Shown: positions 47,486 to 59,407 of the stretch, piece by piece
Layout of the letters: every line of letters begins with the position of its first letter
Numbering within the stretch: the first letter of the stretch is position 1
Assembly: GCA_902805475.1 (NCBI GenBank)
Contig: CADCSX010000011.1
Coordinates: forward strand, 1,118,001 to 1,182,000
Length of the DNA stretch: 64,000 nt
Origin: Entonaema liquescens
Lineage: Eukaryota; Ascomycota; Sordariomycetes; Xylariales; Xylariaceae
Reading direction: 5' to 3'
Translations under genes and position numbers: made by a program
The notes under the pieces: generated by a model
The model's input: only the letters and a program-made list of their open reading frames with translations
The model's database searches: none
What the model was told of the DNA's origin: nothing

Positions 47486-49506
47486 TCATAGCTTTGCTCC
47501 ACTAGCTCTTCTCTTCTCTCTTTCTCTATCCTTTAAAAATCTCCTCAATATCTTTCCGCTGGGACTCTTGGGTATCGCATCGATAAATTCAACTCCGCCC
47601 TTTAGCCACTTATACCTAGCCTTGTGCTCCTCAACCCACTTGCTAATTTCCCGGGCAACTTCCTCATCCGACTTCGATGCCGCCGAGGCAGATTTAACAA
47701 CGAAGGCTTTCGGTACTTCCCCAGATCCTTCATCCGGCACTGGAATAACCGTGCAATCATTAACGGCTGGATGGCTGAGGAGATGAGCCTCCAGCTCTGC
47801 CGGCGCAACTTGATGGCCCTGTGGTGATACTTGTCAGTAGTTGTAAAAATACAATTAGATAAATAGTAATATCTCACCTTGACTTTGATCAACTCCTTTA
47901 AGCGATCCACCACGGCAATGTGCTCATGTCCAGCTGGTGACTTCCGGACAACTGCCACGTCTCCCGTCCGCATCCAGCGGCCGTCATCATCCCATACATA
48001 AGCTTCGGAGGTCGCCCTCTCGTTGTTTAAGTAGCCCAATGTAACCGAGGGCGACTGAACCCAAAGTTCACCGCGCTTTTCGTACTCCGTAATCTCATTT
48101 CCATCTTCGCCTATCAGCTTGGCCCGGCAGGCGGGTGCTAGAGACCCAGATGTTCCAATCATCACGTCGTTCTCACCCGTGCTCGTTACAACTGTACTCG
48201 TTTCTGTCATACCGTAGCCTTGACCGACATTTAGGAACGGGAAAGCCTTCACCATGTCTTCATGCGTTTCGGCACCAAGTGGTGCGGCCCCTGTATATAC
48301 CATCCGGACACTCGACAAGTCATATTTAGCACACAGCTCCAAATTTCGTAACATTTGGATGACGATAGGAGGCACCTATATAACGTAGTTAGTATTAACC
48401 CACACAATCGAGAGAATATGACACGTACAATGTGCATAAAATTGATCTTATATCTCTGGATGGTTTCCAGGAAGGTCTTTAGCTCGAACTTCGGTAGGAT
48501 TATCACAGCATCTCCTCGATACGTTCCAGCTTGAGCAACCACCACTAGCCCGTAGATATGGCTTAGTGGTAAAAGACCAAGCTGGGCTTGGGTTTCGACA
48601 CCTTTAGCTCTTCTACCCGGATCTTCATGCCATCGGATCTGCATCATATTCGCAATCACATTTCGGTGTGCGATCATCACGGCTTTCTACCCTCAGATAT
48701 TAGTACGCGATTCCTGACAGTAGGGAGAGGAAACTTACAGGAAGGCCCGATGTGCCGCTAGAATAGCACAGGTATGCTACTTGTCTTGCGCCTTGCCCCT
48801 TCGCCCATACTAACGGTTCGAGCTCCGGTAAAGATCGACCTTCATCGATGAGATTGTCAAGACTCCTGAAAGGAACCGGATTGAATTCTCCAGGTATTCG
48901 CATGACGAACACTTTGTCATCCGGTATACCGCATGCTCTCGTCGCCTTCAATGCTGTCTCTAGCAGTGGAATACACGTGATAAGACCTTTCACGCCAGCT
49001 GACTTGAGCTGATGCTCAAGCTCGGCCGCCGAATACATAGCATTAGCCGGTGTGACAATACCCGACAAGCGGTGTACCGCGAAGGTAGACATCATGTAGT
49101 CAATCTAAAATACCGGTCAGTGCCTGTTTCCCTATCATTACCACAAATAATAGATGAACCACTTACCGAATTAAGAGAGAACACGCTAACCACCTTATCC
49201 CAAGGCGTCTCTTCGTTTGGTCTCCAGCCCATCCGCTTCGCCAACGATCGCGCTAGGAGCTCGTAGCGCTCGGTCATCTCAGCGGCCGTATATGTCTTCC
49301 CCGTGATCCCGCAAGTGTAGGGATTCCGCGATCTCGCGAGCGGTTGCCTTCCATACTTCTCGCTACTCCAGAACTCATGAATTGGAATTGAGCTCGGGGG
49401 TTCTAGAAGCTGTTGTGAGTACTGTTATTCTCATATAAGAATTACGGGGAGCTAGTTACATACCAAAGGGTAACTGAGGCACCCAAGCCGGTGGGGTAAA
49501 CACCAT
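47486..49506 (-). CDS. AMP-binding acyl-CoA ligase (4-coumarate-CoA ligase-like), peroxisomal
   Basis: Six exons on the minus strand, 49506-49464, 49402-49167, 49104-48739, 48686-48429, 48375-47878 and 47818-47486, join in phase to 577 residues. ANL-family motifs are complete: P-loop YLCYSSGTSGLPKAVM (split by intron 3), YGMTETSTV, GELWVQSPSVTLGYLNN, GRWMRTGDVAVV, the hinge DRLKELIKVKGHQVAPAELE, and the catalytic lysine region PKSPSGKILRRFL. The last three residues are AKL, a PTS1-type peroxisomal signal. The enzyme should activate a carboxylic acid (phenylpropenoate or medium/long acyl chain) to its CoA thioester with ATP, feeding peroxisomal beta-oxidation or secondary metabolism; the substrate cannot be read from the sequence. 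The frame is intact throughout. Confidence 0.94.
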
Positions 49507-52500
49507 CTTGCTATAATTACTCGTTAGGATGTTTAAGCACGTTTTCCCGTGTTAAACAAGTCGAAGGAAGCTCGCGAGGTTAAGGGAAGGTTATGAGTTT
49601 ACAGTGTCTTACGGACAAAGAGATATACTAGTTGGTGAATGCTACAAAGAGAGGCTGACTTCAGAAAGGAACTGGTAGCTAGCCTCGGTCAACATCGGCG
49701 GATTTGATCGGCGGCTCGATACAACCTTAGATGCCGAAGAATTGACCTTTAAATTGATCTTTACAGTATGGCTTGTTTATTCCCGTTTAACTAAACTCCG
49801 TTGTCTCCACAGCGTCCCTTGTTGACAACCCCCCGCAATAATTTAGTTTAGCTTTCCCCGAGTGGAGAGGTTTCGGTCAAATAGCCGGGGTAAGAGTACC
49901 TATATCATGTATCTATTACCTAAGGTACATGGCATAATGAGGTACAGAGGCGTCGTGTTACCTGCATTTTAAGTATCTTGAGTACCTCATGTAGGTACCA
50001 GAAACCGGATCTAAAGTACTTGGCAATCACTAAACAATTCCGTCTTCTGAGCTTTCTTCTTTCTATTCGGACATCTGATCAATGTCTTCCTGGTAATGTT
50101 TTCAAGTCACATATAAATATCGACCACAACTATGTATAATCTCTTGCATCAATTCACACTATACGTAAATACATGTACCCGATATAGGACCTCGGAGTCG
50201 GTCGGTTGAGGACCAGAGTATCCACACACTTACCCGGGGTAGCTAGATCTCAAAAAAGAGGCTTGAATCACAGTTGCAAGATGGGGAGTTTCTTGGCATT
50301 TCGTCCAGGCCAATAGGATATTTTTCTTCGAGTCACGTCTCACAGCCACAATAATAATTCAGAAGAATACAAGCCACAATTATCCCCATCTCATTCTTCA
50401 ACCTCACCCTTATTTGTAGGCTGTAACTTGAGCCTCCTTTTTTGCTTCGAAAGGCTGATTATACCATATGGCAAAGCAATTGGGACTGCTCAGACTTCTA
50501 TGGCCTTTATTCTACTAAATCCAATGATAGGAATATTCATAATGATCTACCAAGCATTACAGATGTATGATCTACACTATTAAAGGAACATTGGCTACAT
50601 AGCGAACTGGAGTACCCATCACAAGTTTTCTGATGATATTTCATACAATCTTATCCCCCTATCTTCTTCTATGCAAATGAATTTCGGAATGAACCAAGAA
50701 TGATTGTGCTCTGGCTCCGATAGCGATAAACCTTTATCGTTACCCGGATAAACACTACATGTAGATTTCACGCGTCGCGACAGCAACCACAGTACAACCT
50801 ATTATTCTAGATACGTTAAAAGAAATGGAAGGTACAATGAATTCTCTACCTGTATCACCAGAGCATTACCTACCTCCTAATAGCCTATGTACCTAATCAT
50901 TCATCTGATCTTAGGCAAGGTCAACTGCCGCTAATGAACTTTAATGTCAAGACAGGTATGATTCATTAATCGCCAAATAGTGTCACTTCCAAAACCTATG
51001 AGCAATCCTGTAAATAATAAAGAGCTAGGGGTTTGCAGCTGTGCTTTCTTCTTTAGTAAACATCTAGCATACCAATCACACCCAAAGCAAGGCCTTGTTT
51101 GAGCTGGGATGGCTGCAGTTTCCAGATTAGGAGTTTGCAGAAAGTGCAAGCATCTGAGAACTCAGAGTCATGCTATCCCTACCATGTAGATACCTATATA
51201 AAGACAGCCAGTGCACCTTCTATCATGGCAGGAACACCTAGCTACCTAGGTACAATACCATTGAAGAGACACTAGGTAGGTAGGTATTCAAATATGCATC
51301 CTGAATCAAGAGCTATTGTGTCTCGTTTATGAGATATCACATGGCTACTATTGCAACAGACATTCAATTTTCATGATACTCCCATTTATACATCCCATGA
51401 CAAGTTATCTCCAATGGATCTGGGACCATATTCAGATCCAAGATCAGACGGAAATACTTTTTTAGTGGTTCGAGGAATTGGCGCTTTCCTATTTCAAGAT
51501 AATGCGGTTCGCTACTTACTTACATACCTACCTAGGCAAGAGGTAGTTACCTATACATAAGGTGCCGCCTGATCTACTTACGGCAAGTGGGCGGTTTCAA
51601 ATAATAGATAGCGTAGTACGTTCCTTCCTGCAACTAGTCGCTGTTGCCCTAGAGGTAGTTCTCCCCCCTGAACACTCCTAAGCACTCCTACACCGGATCT
51701 ATTGCGCTAATTGTAAATACAAACTTCTACCCACATTCACCACATTCACCACATTCAATCAAAAGCTCACCAATTTTCGTCTTCGTCTTCCTATTATTCC
51801 AAGTCGCGTGCCAGAAAGCACTCTGGAGTCCTGACTACCTCCTAGTCTAAGTATTGATCATTCACTTTCGTGTTACTATCATTGCCCCCTTTATGTGATT
51901 CATATAAAACCCCTGTGACTCTGGCGCCTGATCTTCTCTGGATTCTGAGCATCCACCATCCGCGACAATATATAATCTTCCCTACGGTAAATTTCGTGCA
52001 TTTCTACAACACCAGTTCCGCAATACTCTGGTTCATCTTGTCTTCACTATTACGAAACCGGTGATATCAACCTCACCTTATAGGACATCTTTCAGTCGCC
52101 TTCAGCACTGCCGATTGCAACAATACTTCCTACACGAATCCTACATAGTCTAGCTTTGATATTTCTTCCCCCATAGTGTCATACAAGAGTTGAAAGAGGG
52201 TTTATACCTCTACCTTGGTAAGTCTTCATTCAATACAACCCTCCCCAAGAACCTACCATTTTCACTTCTATGTCCCCATTCCTAGTTTCCTTTACACTTG
52301 AGACCTATGCTTTATAAACGGATTGCCTCTTCCTTTCACGAAGAAAGCAAAGTCCCAGCCCTATCAGCACCTGGTGACATGTTATCGCGGTTATCGCGTT
52401 CAGGGGGCAAGCGCGTTCAATAGTCCTTCTCCTCCTCCTTCTTCCTACTACACAAATACTATCCTATTTATCAACTTCGATCTAATCCTCTCCCTCGAAT

Positions 52501-52877
52501 CACATTGACCCCTTTGCAACACCCATCATGTCTTTCGTTATAACCACACCAACCCCATCACTCATAAGTCTCCCAAATTCACATGCCTGAAGGCTTTCTG
52601 TTGGCTCTAAGCAATGGCACTATCACGATGGCATATACTATTGCCTAACAACCCTTTCCGTCCTGGCTATACTTGACACATTACGCTAAACCAATGCCTT
52701 GATTATTTTATTCTCTGCTCCATAGAGCAGGTTGTGATTTAGTCTAACTATAACTATGTTTTTAGTAAACCTATTCTTCGAAGACCTCTTGCTAGATCTT
52801 ATAGGAGATCTGTCCATCAGGTCCCCTAGACATTCAGCATAGTCTTCTGATTGTTTATATAACCCGTCTTGAACAAG
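49507..52877. other. Gene-poor stretch and AlkB upstream region
   Basis: 3.4 kb. The left half holds TACCTA/AGGTAC tracts (49905-50000, 51237-51285); the right half, from about 51700, is CT-rich and probably promoter or leader of the AlkB-like gene. A 9-bp unit CCACATTCA is repeated three times at 51731-51757. No gene supported. Confidence 0.45.
51731..51757. repeat. Three tandem copies of CCACATTCA
   Basis: Perfect 9-bp triplication about 1.1 kb upstream of the AlkB-like gene. Confidence 0.9.
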
Positions 52878-55493
52878 ATGACAAGCTCCGTTGGCAACGG
52901 TATAGCACAGGCTATACAATCGACTACTGACAAAACGACTGTCAGCGATCTTATACCTGGCCCCGACTCTGGCCTTATGTCCGTCACCAACAGTATAGAT
53001 ATTAGCAATGTTATAGATATCACAGGAAATAACTCAACTACCCGTCCTACCAAGCGAAAGTATGAGGAAATAGACGAAGACGAGTATATTCCTAGTGATC
53101 CTCTTACCCCTGAACACTATCAAGTAGAGTCTAGCCAAGTTACCCGAAGTCGAACAAGATCTATCCTGACGAAACCCGCCGAAACTGTCGCCGATGCTCC
53201 CGCCAATCCTACTGAAGTCCACGCGAAAAAGCCAGAACCCTGTGGTCAGCCAGTAGCTTGGGCTGAAAAGAGAGCGGCCTTGAATGATGCGCTGCCATAT
53301 TTTAGATGTCATCAGGGCAGCGTACATACAACCGATTTGGTCATCAATGGTATGCTCATAGACGGGATTGTAGGGGTCCGTGATTACTTTTCCAGCCAAG
53401 TCATCATCACTTCAATGTAAGTTGGTGATAATCCACTGTAGTAGATACAATCTAATATAAAATAAAGTGGTGGTGGCCGAGTCCTTGATCCAGTTACCAA
53501 AAAGATGGTGAGAACTGAAGATCAAGGAGAGGATGGCAGGAATTATAAGGCTCTGAACAAGGCTTGGGCAGAGAGACGTCGCTTCGTGATGATCGCCGGT
53601 AGGTTCCCCAAAAGTATACTGCTACTGTTAAAACAAATTTGTTTCTAATAGGTTCCAGGTGCGGGCAACAACATCTTCCCGGTAAAACCCCCGCATTACT
53701 ACAATGTTCTGGACTACTTTCACGTCACAGACATCTGGCAGGAAAGAACCATGGGGAACCAAGGGCAGCCGGTGACGGTCCACATGGTTCGTTTAGAGAA
53801 GGTAAACTTGGACTCCAAGTCTTGGTGGACTCCAAGGGGTGTTGCCGGTCAAGAAGCTGATGAATTTGGGATTGGCGCATATTCCTGCACATCACAGTCT
53901 TGCACAGCTTGCCAAATTCCAAGTAAGGAGATCTACGAGCAAGGCTGGACCTGTCTTAACAGCAAGTGCTCAAAATACTTTGAGCTTTCTAAGTGCTGGG
54001 ATGTTGATGCGCTTAAGTACAGTCAAGCCTTCTTGCGAGAGAGGACTACATATCCCGGCACAGAGTCTGATGATGAACGCATCCCTCCATTACCTCCCAA
54101 ACAAGACGGCTGCATTGGCAGTGAAAAGAAATACAAACAAGGAATCCATTGTCCTGCCTGTGGATGTTGCAGCAGGAGAATCGTGTGGGATCGCTGGTAC
54201 TGTGAGAATGAGGGGTGCGATTACCAGTATACGGTCCCTGTCAAGCAGAATTCCCTTGGCCATGTCATCTCTGAGAATAAAGAAGTGGATAGCAGCAAGT
54301 ATACCAGAGTAGACAAGGTCCATGGGAGCATTAATGTCTACGAGTCGAATGTTGGAGGGCAGATGTCCAAGACATTTTTCCTCCCGGACGAGAACGGGAG
54401 CGGCTTTATCGGGACAGTCACCCGTATCAGGCCCTCTAAAAAAGCCCTTTCAAGAGCAGGCGGCATCAACGACCTGTATTTGCATTTACAACAGGAAGAC
54501 TTAAAGCTAGAGAGAAGACCAGCAAAGAATGCAGGTGAGATGGTATAAAATTCCATTCTAACTGGCTAATACTGATCGTCATAGGCTGCCGAGTCGAAGA
54601 ATTGACTTCCCACTTCTCTGGGAATTTCGTGAGTCTATATTTAGCCCATCCAAAATATTATCTATATCTAACATTCTTACAGGGCGCCCCATACAAATTC
54701 GGAGTGGTTGTAAAAACCACGACCAGTTTCGAAGATGCACCGGCTTCTGTATTGGAGACTCTTCTTCGATTGACCTGGGCAGGAATTACAGCTGTTGACA
54801 CTTCGACTAAATTGATCCGAGACAAAGAGATTGATGCTCCAGAGATTGAGGTACCAAAGAAATTCGAAGAATTCAATGAGCAGCTAGTGCTTGGGTATTT
54901 CGAGAACTCAAAAATCAGCGTATGTGATTTTCCAACTTGGTCCTGCTGTAGGAATACTAACACGTGCTCCAGCCTCACGACGACGGTGAGAAAGAACTTG
55001 GACCGATTGTCGCATCGCTCTCTCTTGGTTCTCCTTCGATAATGAAATTTTCTCCCAAGAAAGGCAAGAAAATCGGAGACAACACAGATTTGACCAAGAA
55101 GAAGAGAAAGTCGGTCTTGTCGTTGACGCTAAAGCATGGCGACATGCTAGTTATGCATGGAGAACAAATCCAAAAACTATATCTCGTACGTATCTACAGT
55201 AGTTTCTTTGCCCTTCCCGTCCATGGACTGACATCTTTGGATAGCATGCCGTTGAACCGCGTGGGATACATCGGTTTGCTTTGACATGTCGACATATTCG
55301 ACCCGATACGATTCCTGAAGGTGAGCGGCGCGACCTAGCTGTTTCTGCTGGAAAAATGCCCGATACATGGCGTGATGTTCACTATGACGGAAAAGATGAC
55401 CTATTCAGACGCAAGGGTACTGAAGACACCGCTACCCATGTCGGAACCCTCGTAGGCAAAGCTGGGGTTTACACGAAATCTAGCACCATCTAA
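52878..55493 (+). CDS. AlkB-like Fe(II)/2-oxoglutarate dioxygenase with Cys-rich module
   Basis: Seven exons join in phase to 762 residues: 52878-53416, 53468-53598, 53659-54534, 54585-54628, 54683-54919, 54973-55185 and 55245-55493. The N-terminal ~100 residues are disordered with a basic-acidic patch (TKRKYEEIDEDEY). The middle part (about 275-460) carries two cysteine clusters, CTSQSCTACQ...CLNSKC and CPACGCC...CENEGC, which look like zinc-binding ribbons. The C-terminal dioxygenase has the AlkB signature: H611-x-D613 (PHDDGEKELGP), distal H681 (LHAVEP) and R690-x5-R696 (RFALTCR), with SLGSPSIMKF and LKHGDMLVM between. A nuclear role in alkylated DNA or RNA demethylation is likely from the family. 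The 3' splice site at 53658 was chosen over the AG at 53650 because only it keeps the frame into GAGNNIFPV. Confidence 0.9.
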
Positions 55494-56038
55494 AGATAGT
55501 GAAGGGTTCGGGAATGCTAGTACGTGCACGGCTTAGATCTTACCCCATATAGTAAGCCCTCGAGAATCACTGGCAAAGCTTTACGTACTATTACCAGCAA
55601 TGCTTGCCTCTGAGCTACGAAATCATGTTCGAAATACATATAGGCAGATGCTAGTATATGCATGACGATATCGAGCTTAGGAAATACTGGTGGATGGAGG
55701 GTTCAGCTAGAGATGCCAAATGACTATCGATTCACAGAGCCGTTTTGAGTGATTGTCCATGAAAGTTATCATATGATTCAGACTGCCCGCCGCAACTACC
55801 ATGGAGGGACAAGGACGTAGCATTATCCGTATACACAAAGGACTATATTTTAGTGCATGGTTGCATATATGTATTATACGAGCAGTCCTCGTGGTCTTCT
55901 CGACGGACCGGAGTAATCCTATGTCCCAAGACAAGTCTATATGTGTCACTCGGCGTCTTCCAACCCGCCTTTCTTCCTGGCGCCACCCGTTTTCGTCCTT
56001 TTTCGTCCCTTCGTCTTTCCTTCCTCGTCCTTTCTTTT
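55494..56038. other. Convergent intergenic region
   Basis: 545 bp of shared 3' flank between the AlkB-like and ankyrin genes. Nothing recognised. Confidence 0.4.
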
Positions 56039-56888
56039 CTACCGACCTTTAGCCTTGCGCCTACGTTCCCATTCAGCACGCTCTTCATCATCACTACCGG
56101 AGAACTCGGCGTCGTCATCGTCGTCGTCGTCATTATCTTGTTGAACATCAACAAACGAACTCGCCGCCTTCTTTTTGCTCTCCTTGGAGGGCGCGGGCGC
56201 GGGCGTGGAGTCAACAAAGTCGCCGGCGTTCAGCTCGGCATACTCGTGCTTCTGGATCAGGTCGCGCAGGCCGGCGTTGGAGGGGTCGACGAGTTGGTAG
56301 GGGGTCAGCTTGGCTTTGTTGCGGACGCGGGTGGACGAGCCGGCTTCCAGCATCATCTGCACGAGGGCGTTGCCGAATTCGCGCTGCGCGGGGGGCTCGC
56401 TGTTGATCCACCGGATGGCGCTATGCAGGGGCGTGTCCCCTTCGATGCGGTTGAGGGGGTCGCACTCGAAGTCGGGTTGGTCGAGGAGGGTGTCGATGAC
56501 CTCGTCTGCAGGGGATGGGGGTTAGTAATGTGTAATGGATTTCTTATGTCTTGAGCAGGTCTTTCGTCTTTCTTTTTAGGGAGGATGGGATTTCCGTGTA
56601 ATGTATAATACAAGGCGGAGGAACGTACAGTTTCCCTGTAGGGCGGCCTCGTGGTAGAGGTGGTTGCCCATGACCGTCGTGGTGTTGTTTAGGAGGGCCG
56701 AGATCTCTTCGTCGGATTTGCAATTAGAGATTATTTCGTGGAGTAGATCGACGTTGTTCCTTCGGCAGGCCTCAACTAGCTGCTCCTTAACGGAAGCACC
56801 CTGCGTGTCTCCTCGTTAGCTCTTTTAATTCCGGCGGTTTTCAGCTCGGAAGCTTATATCTAACCTCGTGCTCGTGATCGTCCGCCAT
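56039..56888 (-). CDS. Ankyrin-repeat protein
   Basis: Three exons on the minus strand, 56888-56865, 56800-56629 and 56505-56039, join in phase to 220 residues. After MADDHEHE come three to four ankyrin-type repeats: KEQLVEACRRNNVDLLHEII, GNHLYHEAALQGNYEVIDTLL, EGDTPLHSAIRWI and the RVRNKAKLTPYQLVDP block. The last ~70 residues are an Ala/Lys and poly-Asp linker (eight consecutive Asp) ending in a basic RRRKAKGR tail. The size and layout match the small cytosolic or nuclear ankyrin protein conserved across ascomycetes (budding-yeast YCR051W-like). Its partner is unknown. It is divergent from the Pol III subunit gene on the right. Confidence 0.9.
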
Positions 56889-57728
56889 ATTGGACCGCTC
56901 TCCCGGGCTAGTCTACGTAGTCTATTTGTGTACCCCGGAGTAGAGCAGATTCGTTGTGTAAAGGAGGAGGAAGAAGGTTAAAACAGCAACCGGCCGTAGA
57001 CGACTTTATTCTTCTATTCTATTTCTTCTTAGTAAGGGATTCAGGAGAAGAGAGGTACGTAATTACTAGGTAGGTAAGAAACCAGTCAGGACTTTTTAAC
57101 GGAACGGAAGTACGAAGGAAAACAGCCAAGCCCAATTTACATACGTAGTAAGTAGTTCGTCAGGGAAAAGCCGGGTCAGCTTTGTTTCTAATAAGAATGG
57201 CGGGTTTGTAGAAGAGGCGCTTGACTAACGGTACATGGCAAGAGTAAAGCAAAGCAAAGCAAAGTACCTTAAAACCTATGTAGGGTCAGCAACAAGTACA
57301 TGTAACAACAAACGCCGTAAAAGGAGGCTGTGACGTTTCCAGATTGAAACCCCACCACAGCCCACTACAACCCCACGCGTCGCTCGGATTGGGACCTGAA
57401 GGTGGGAACCGCGGGGTGGTTCGGGGGAATAGTTTGACCGTATTCCGGCGGGATGCGCACAGGTCCATGGGTGGGTAGGTTCCTAGGTAATCTAGGTAAT
57501 TTGGGGTTAGATGGGTACTGAGGTACATACCTATCTGCAAGGTCCCATTTCGTTCTTGATGTATCTTGTCGGCGCTCCACCAAAATTTAGAAATCCATTC
57601 TACTTTCTCAGTCATTTGTCTATTCACTCAAAAATATCATTCGATCCAATCAGGAAATAATCTACTTGGAAACACATTCAGAATTTTCATGAAACCGCGT
57701 CTCAGATACTGATTTTATTAAAATCACC
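56889..57728. promoter_or_regulatory. Divergent promoter region between ankyrin and RPC11 genes
   Basis: 840 bp shared upstream region. It contains a short (AAAGC)n run at 57246-57264 and TAGGTA words (57068-57080, 57474-57500). The minus-strand frame at 57627-57286 is Pro-rich but has no family signal and is taken as chance. Confidence 0.4.
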
Positions 57729-58181
57729 ATGCTGCTCTGTGAGTTCTCTAGTCAAATATATATCAACTATAGGAATGACTAACTCGACCCTCCAGTCTGC
57801 CCGCAGTGCTCGAATATCCTAACGGTGTCCATGTCGGCAGAGGCCGGGCGCAACCGCCTCGAGTGCCGCACATGTCCGTACCAGCACCTCATCGAGGAGA
57901 GCATGTACTCGCGGCGATACTTCAAGCGCAAGGAGCGCGAAGACGTCTTCGGTGGCGCCGGGGCCTGGGATAACGCGGACAAGACCCCCGTCCAGTGCAA
58001 CAACTCGTCCTGCAACGGCAAGGAGGCTGCCTTTTACCAGATCCAGATCCGCAGTGCCGATGAGCCTATGACGAGTTTTTTCAAGGTAATTTTCTTGTTT
58101 TCGCTATGACTGATCTGATATGATAAGATGCTGATGGCGATGTAGTGCATGACGTGCGGCCACAGATGGAGAGAAAACTAG
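57729..58181 (+). CDS. RPC11: RNA polymerase III subunit C11 (Rpc11/POLR3K)
   Basis: Three exons, 57729-57738, 57796-58085 and 58146-58181, give 111 residues, the usual size. The first exon codes for only MLL plus one base. The N-terminal zinc ribbon has C5, C8, C27 and C30 (FCPQC...ECRTC). The C-terminal TFIIS-like ribbon has C71, C76, C101 and C104, with the acidic hairpin D92-E93 in RSADEPMT that stimulates RNA cleavage, and closes with CGHRWREN. The protein is required for Pol III transcript cleavage, termination and reinitiation in the nucleus. Confidence 0.97.
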
Positions 58182-58476
58182 ATGGTACGTGTAGCGGGAG
58201 AAGGAATTTGTGTCGACGACGTCCCTTTCGACTGGCGTTTAAAAGGCTCTCGGTGGCGTTGCGAAGGGTCTTGGTGTTCTTGGTCTTGAGGTTTTAATGT
58301 AGATCGCCTAGTGTCGAGGTGTTCGTCCAGGGATTATGATACCCGATTTGCTTCCACTCCTTCTCACGTGCAATTCTATTCATTTGTCCTAATCCCTTCT
58401 TGACACGATATCAAGTCAAATTGTACTTATTATTCGGGTTTGAGAGGCATCGGGATGAACATATATGGGCGCGCAA

Positions 58477-58910
58477 TCATTCCCTATGCCAATCCACAGC
58501 TGCTTTCGCTCCCTCGGCCGCGAGCGCATACACCAACTCAGGGCTAATGATCTCCTGTCGGAAGCGCTCTTCTTGGAGCAATTCGAGGTGCTTCAGCGTT
58601 GGGCCCGGGTAGATCAGGTACTTGAGATAGGGCGGACGGGTCCAGTATCGCAGATAGCCAAGGTATGCGACAAAGGCGGGTTCGTTCAGGAGTTTTTGGG
58701 AGGCGAGATGGTTTAGGTAGAAGGGGTTTGCGAGGGATTGTACGAACTAGATTGTCTTTTGTTAGTAACTACATGGCATGCTTCGGAATATAGAGAATGG
58801 GATGGAGGCATGCATACCTCGAGCTCGATCTCGAAGCGACTGTACCCGCCAAATTTCGGCTCGTTATCTGCCGGGAGAGGAGGTGGGGACTGCTGCATTT
58901 CAACATCCAT
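58477..58910 (-). CDS. MED31: Mediator complex subunit 31 (Soh1)
   Basis: Two exons, 58910-58818 and 58746-58477, with a 71-bp intron, give 120 residues. The conserved core is present: RFEIELEFVQSLANPFYLN, then FVAYLRYLRYWTRPPYLKYL and YPGPTLKHLELLQ, the signature of Med31 in the Mediator middle module. The splice falls between RFEIELE and FVQSLA. It is tail to tail with RPC11, 295 bp apart. Confidence 0.97.
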
Positions 58911-59407
58911 TGCGACTTATTTGTTTTGGCTTGCAATTGTCAAAGGAGTAATATTTGGATTGGATATAAAATGGGCGTGTTGAAGAAGAACGCGACGATA
59001 AACGTGTAAGTAGAAGGAAGGCTTAACAAAGGCTGGCTTGGTAGAAGTTGGTTCCCGATCTTGTGGAGAGATCGATAAAGCTTATGTGGAGAATTCAATT
59101 GGACTAAGATGACTAAGCCACATAAGCCACATAATTCAGGGACCATAGGCACATGTTAAGGTTCTGAAAACTCCTCTATCAACATTTGGTTATATTTATT
59201 GACAAGTAATAGGCCATCAAATCTACGATTAAAATATACTCATAAGCAGTATAATTGATATAGCTGTTCCGAAAGGTTTTCACAAGTATTTCTGTTCAAA
59301 TACCAGCTTGAACTGTTTTAAATCAATATTTTGAATATGAGCGAGATACCCTATCATATAAAAACCAATGCTCTCTGCCTTGAGAATCCTCATCAACTAT
59401 CGTCAGC
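58911..59407. other. Intergenic, MED31 upstream region
   Basis: 500 bp. Nothing recognised other than a tandem ACATAAGCC pair (CACATAAGCCACATAA) at 59119-59134. Confidence 0.4.

Noticed and set aside
55843..56554. Long overlapping frames on both strands over the ankyrin gene's last exon
   Set aside because: They are shadows of the ankyrin coding exon, whose spliced frame shows clear repeats.
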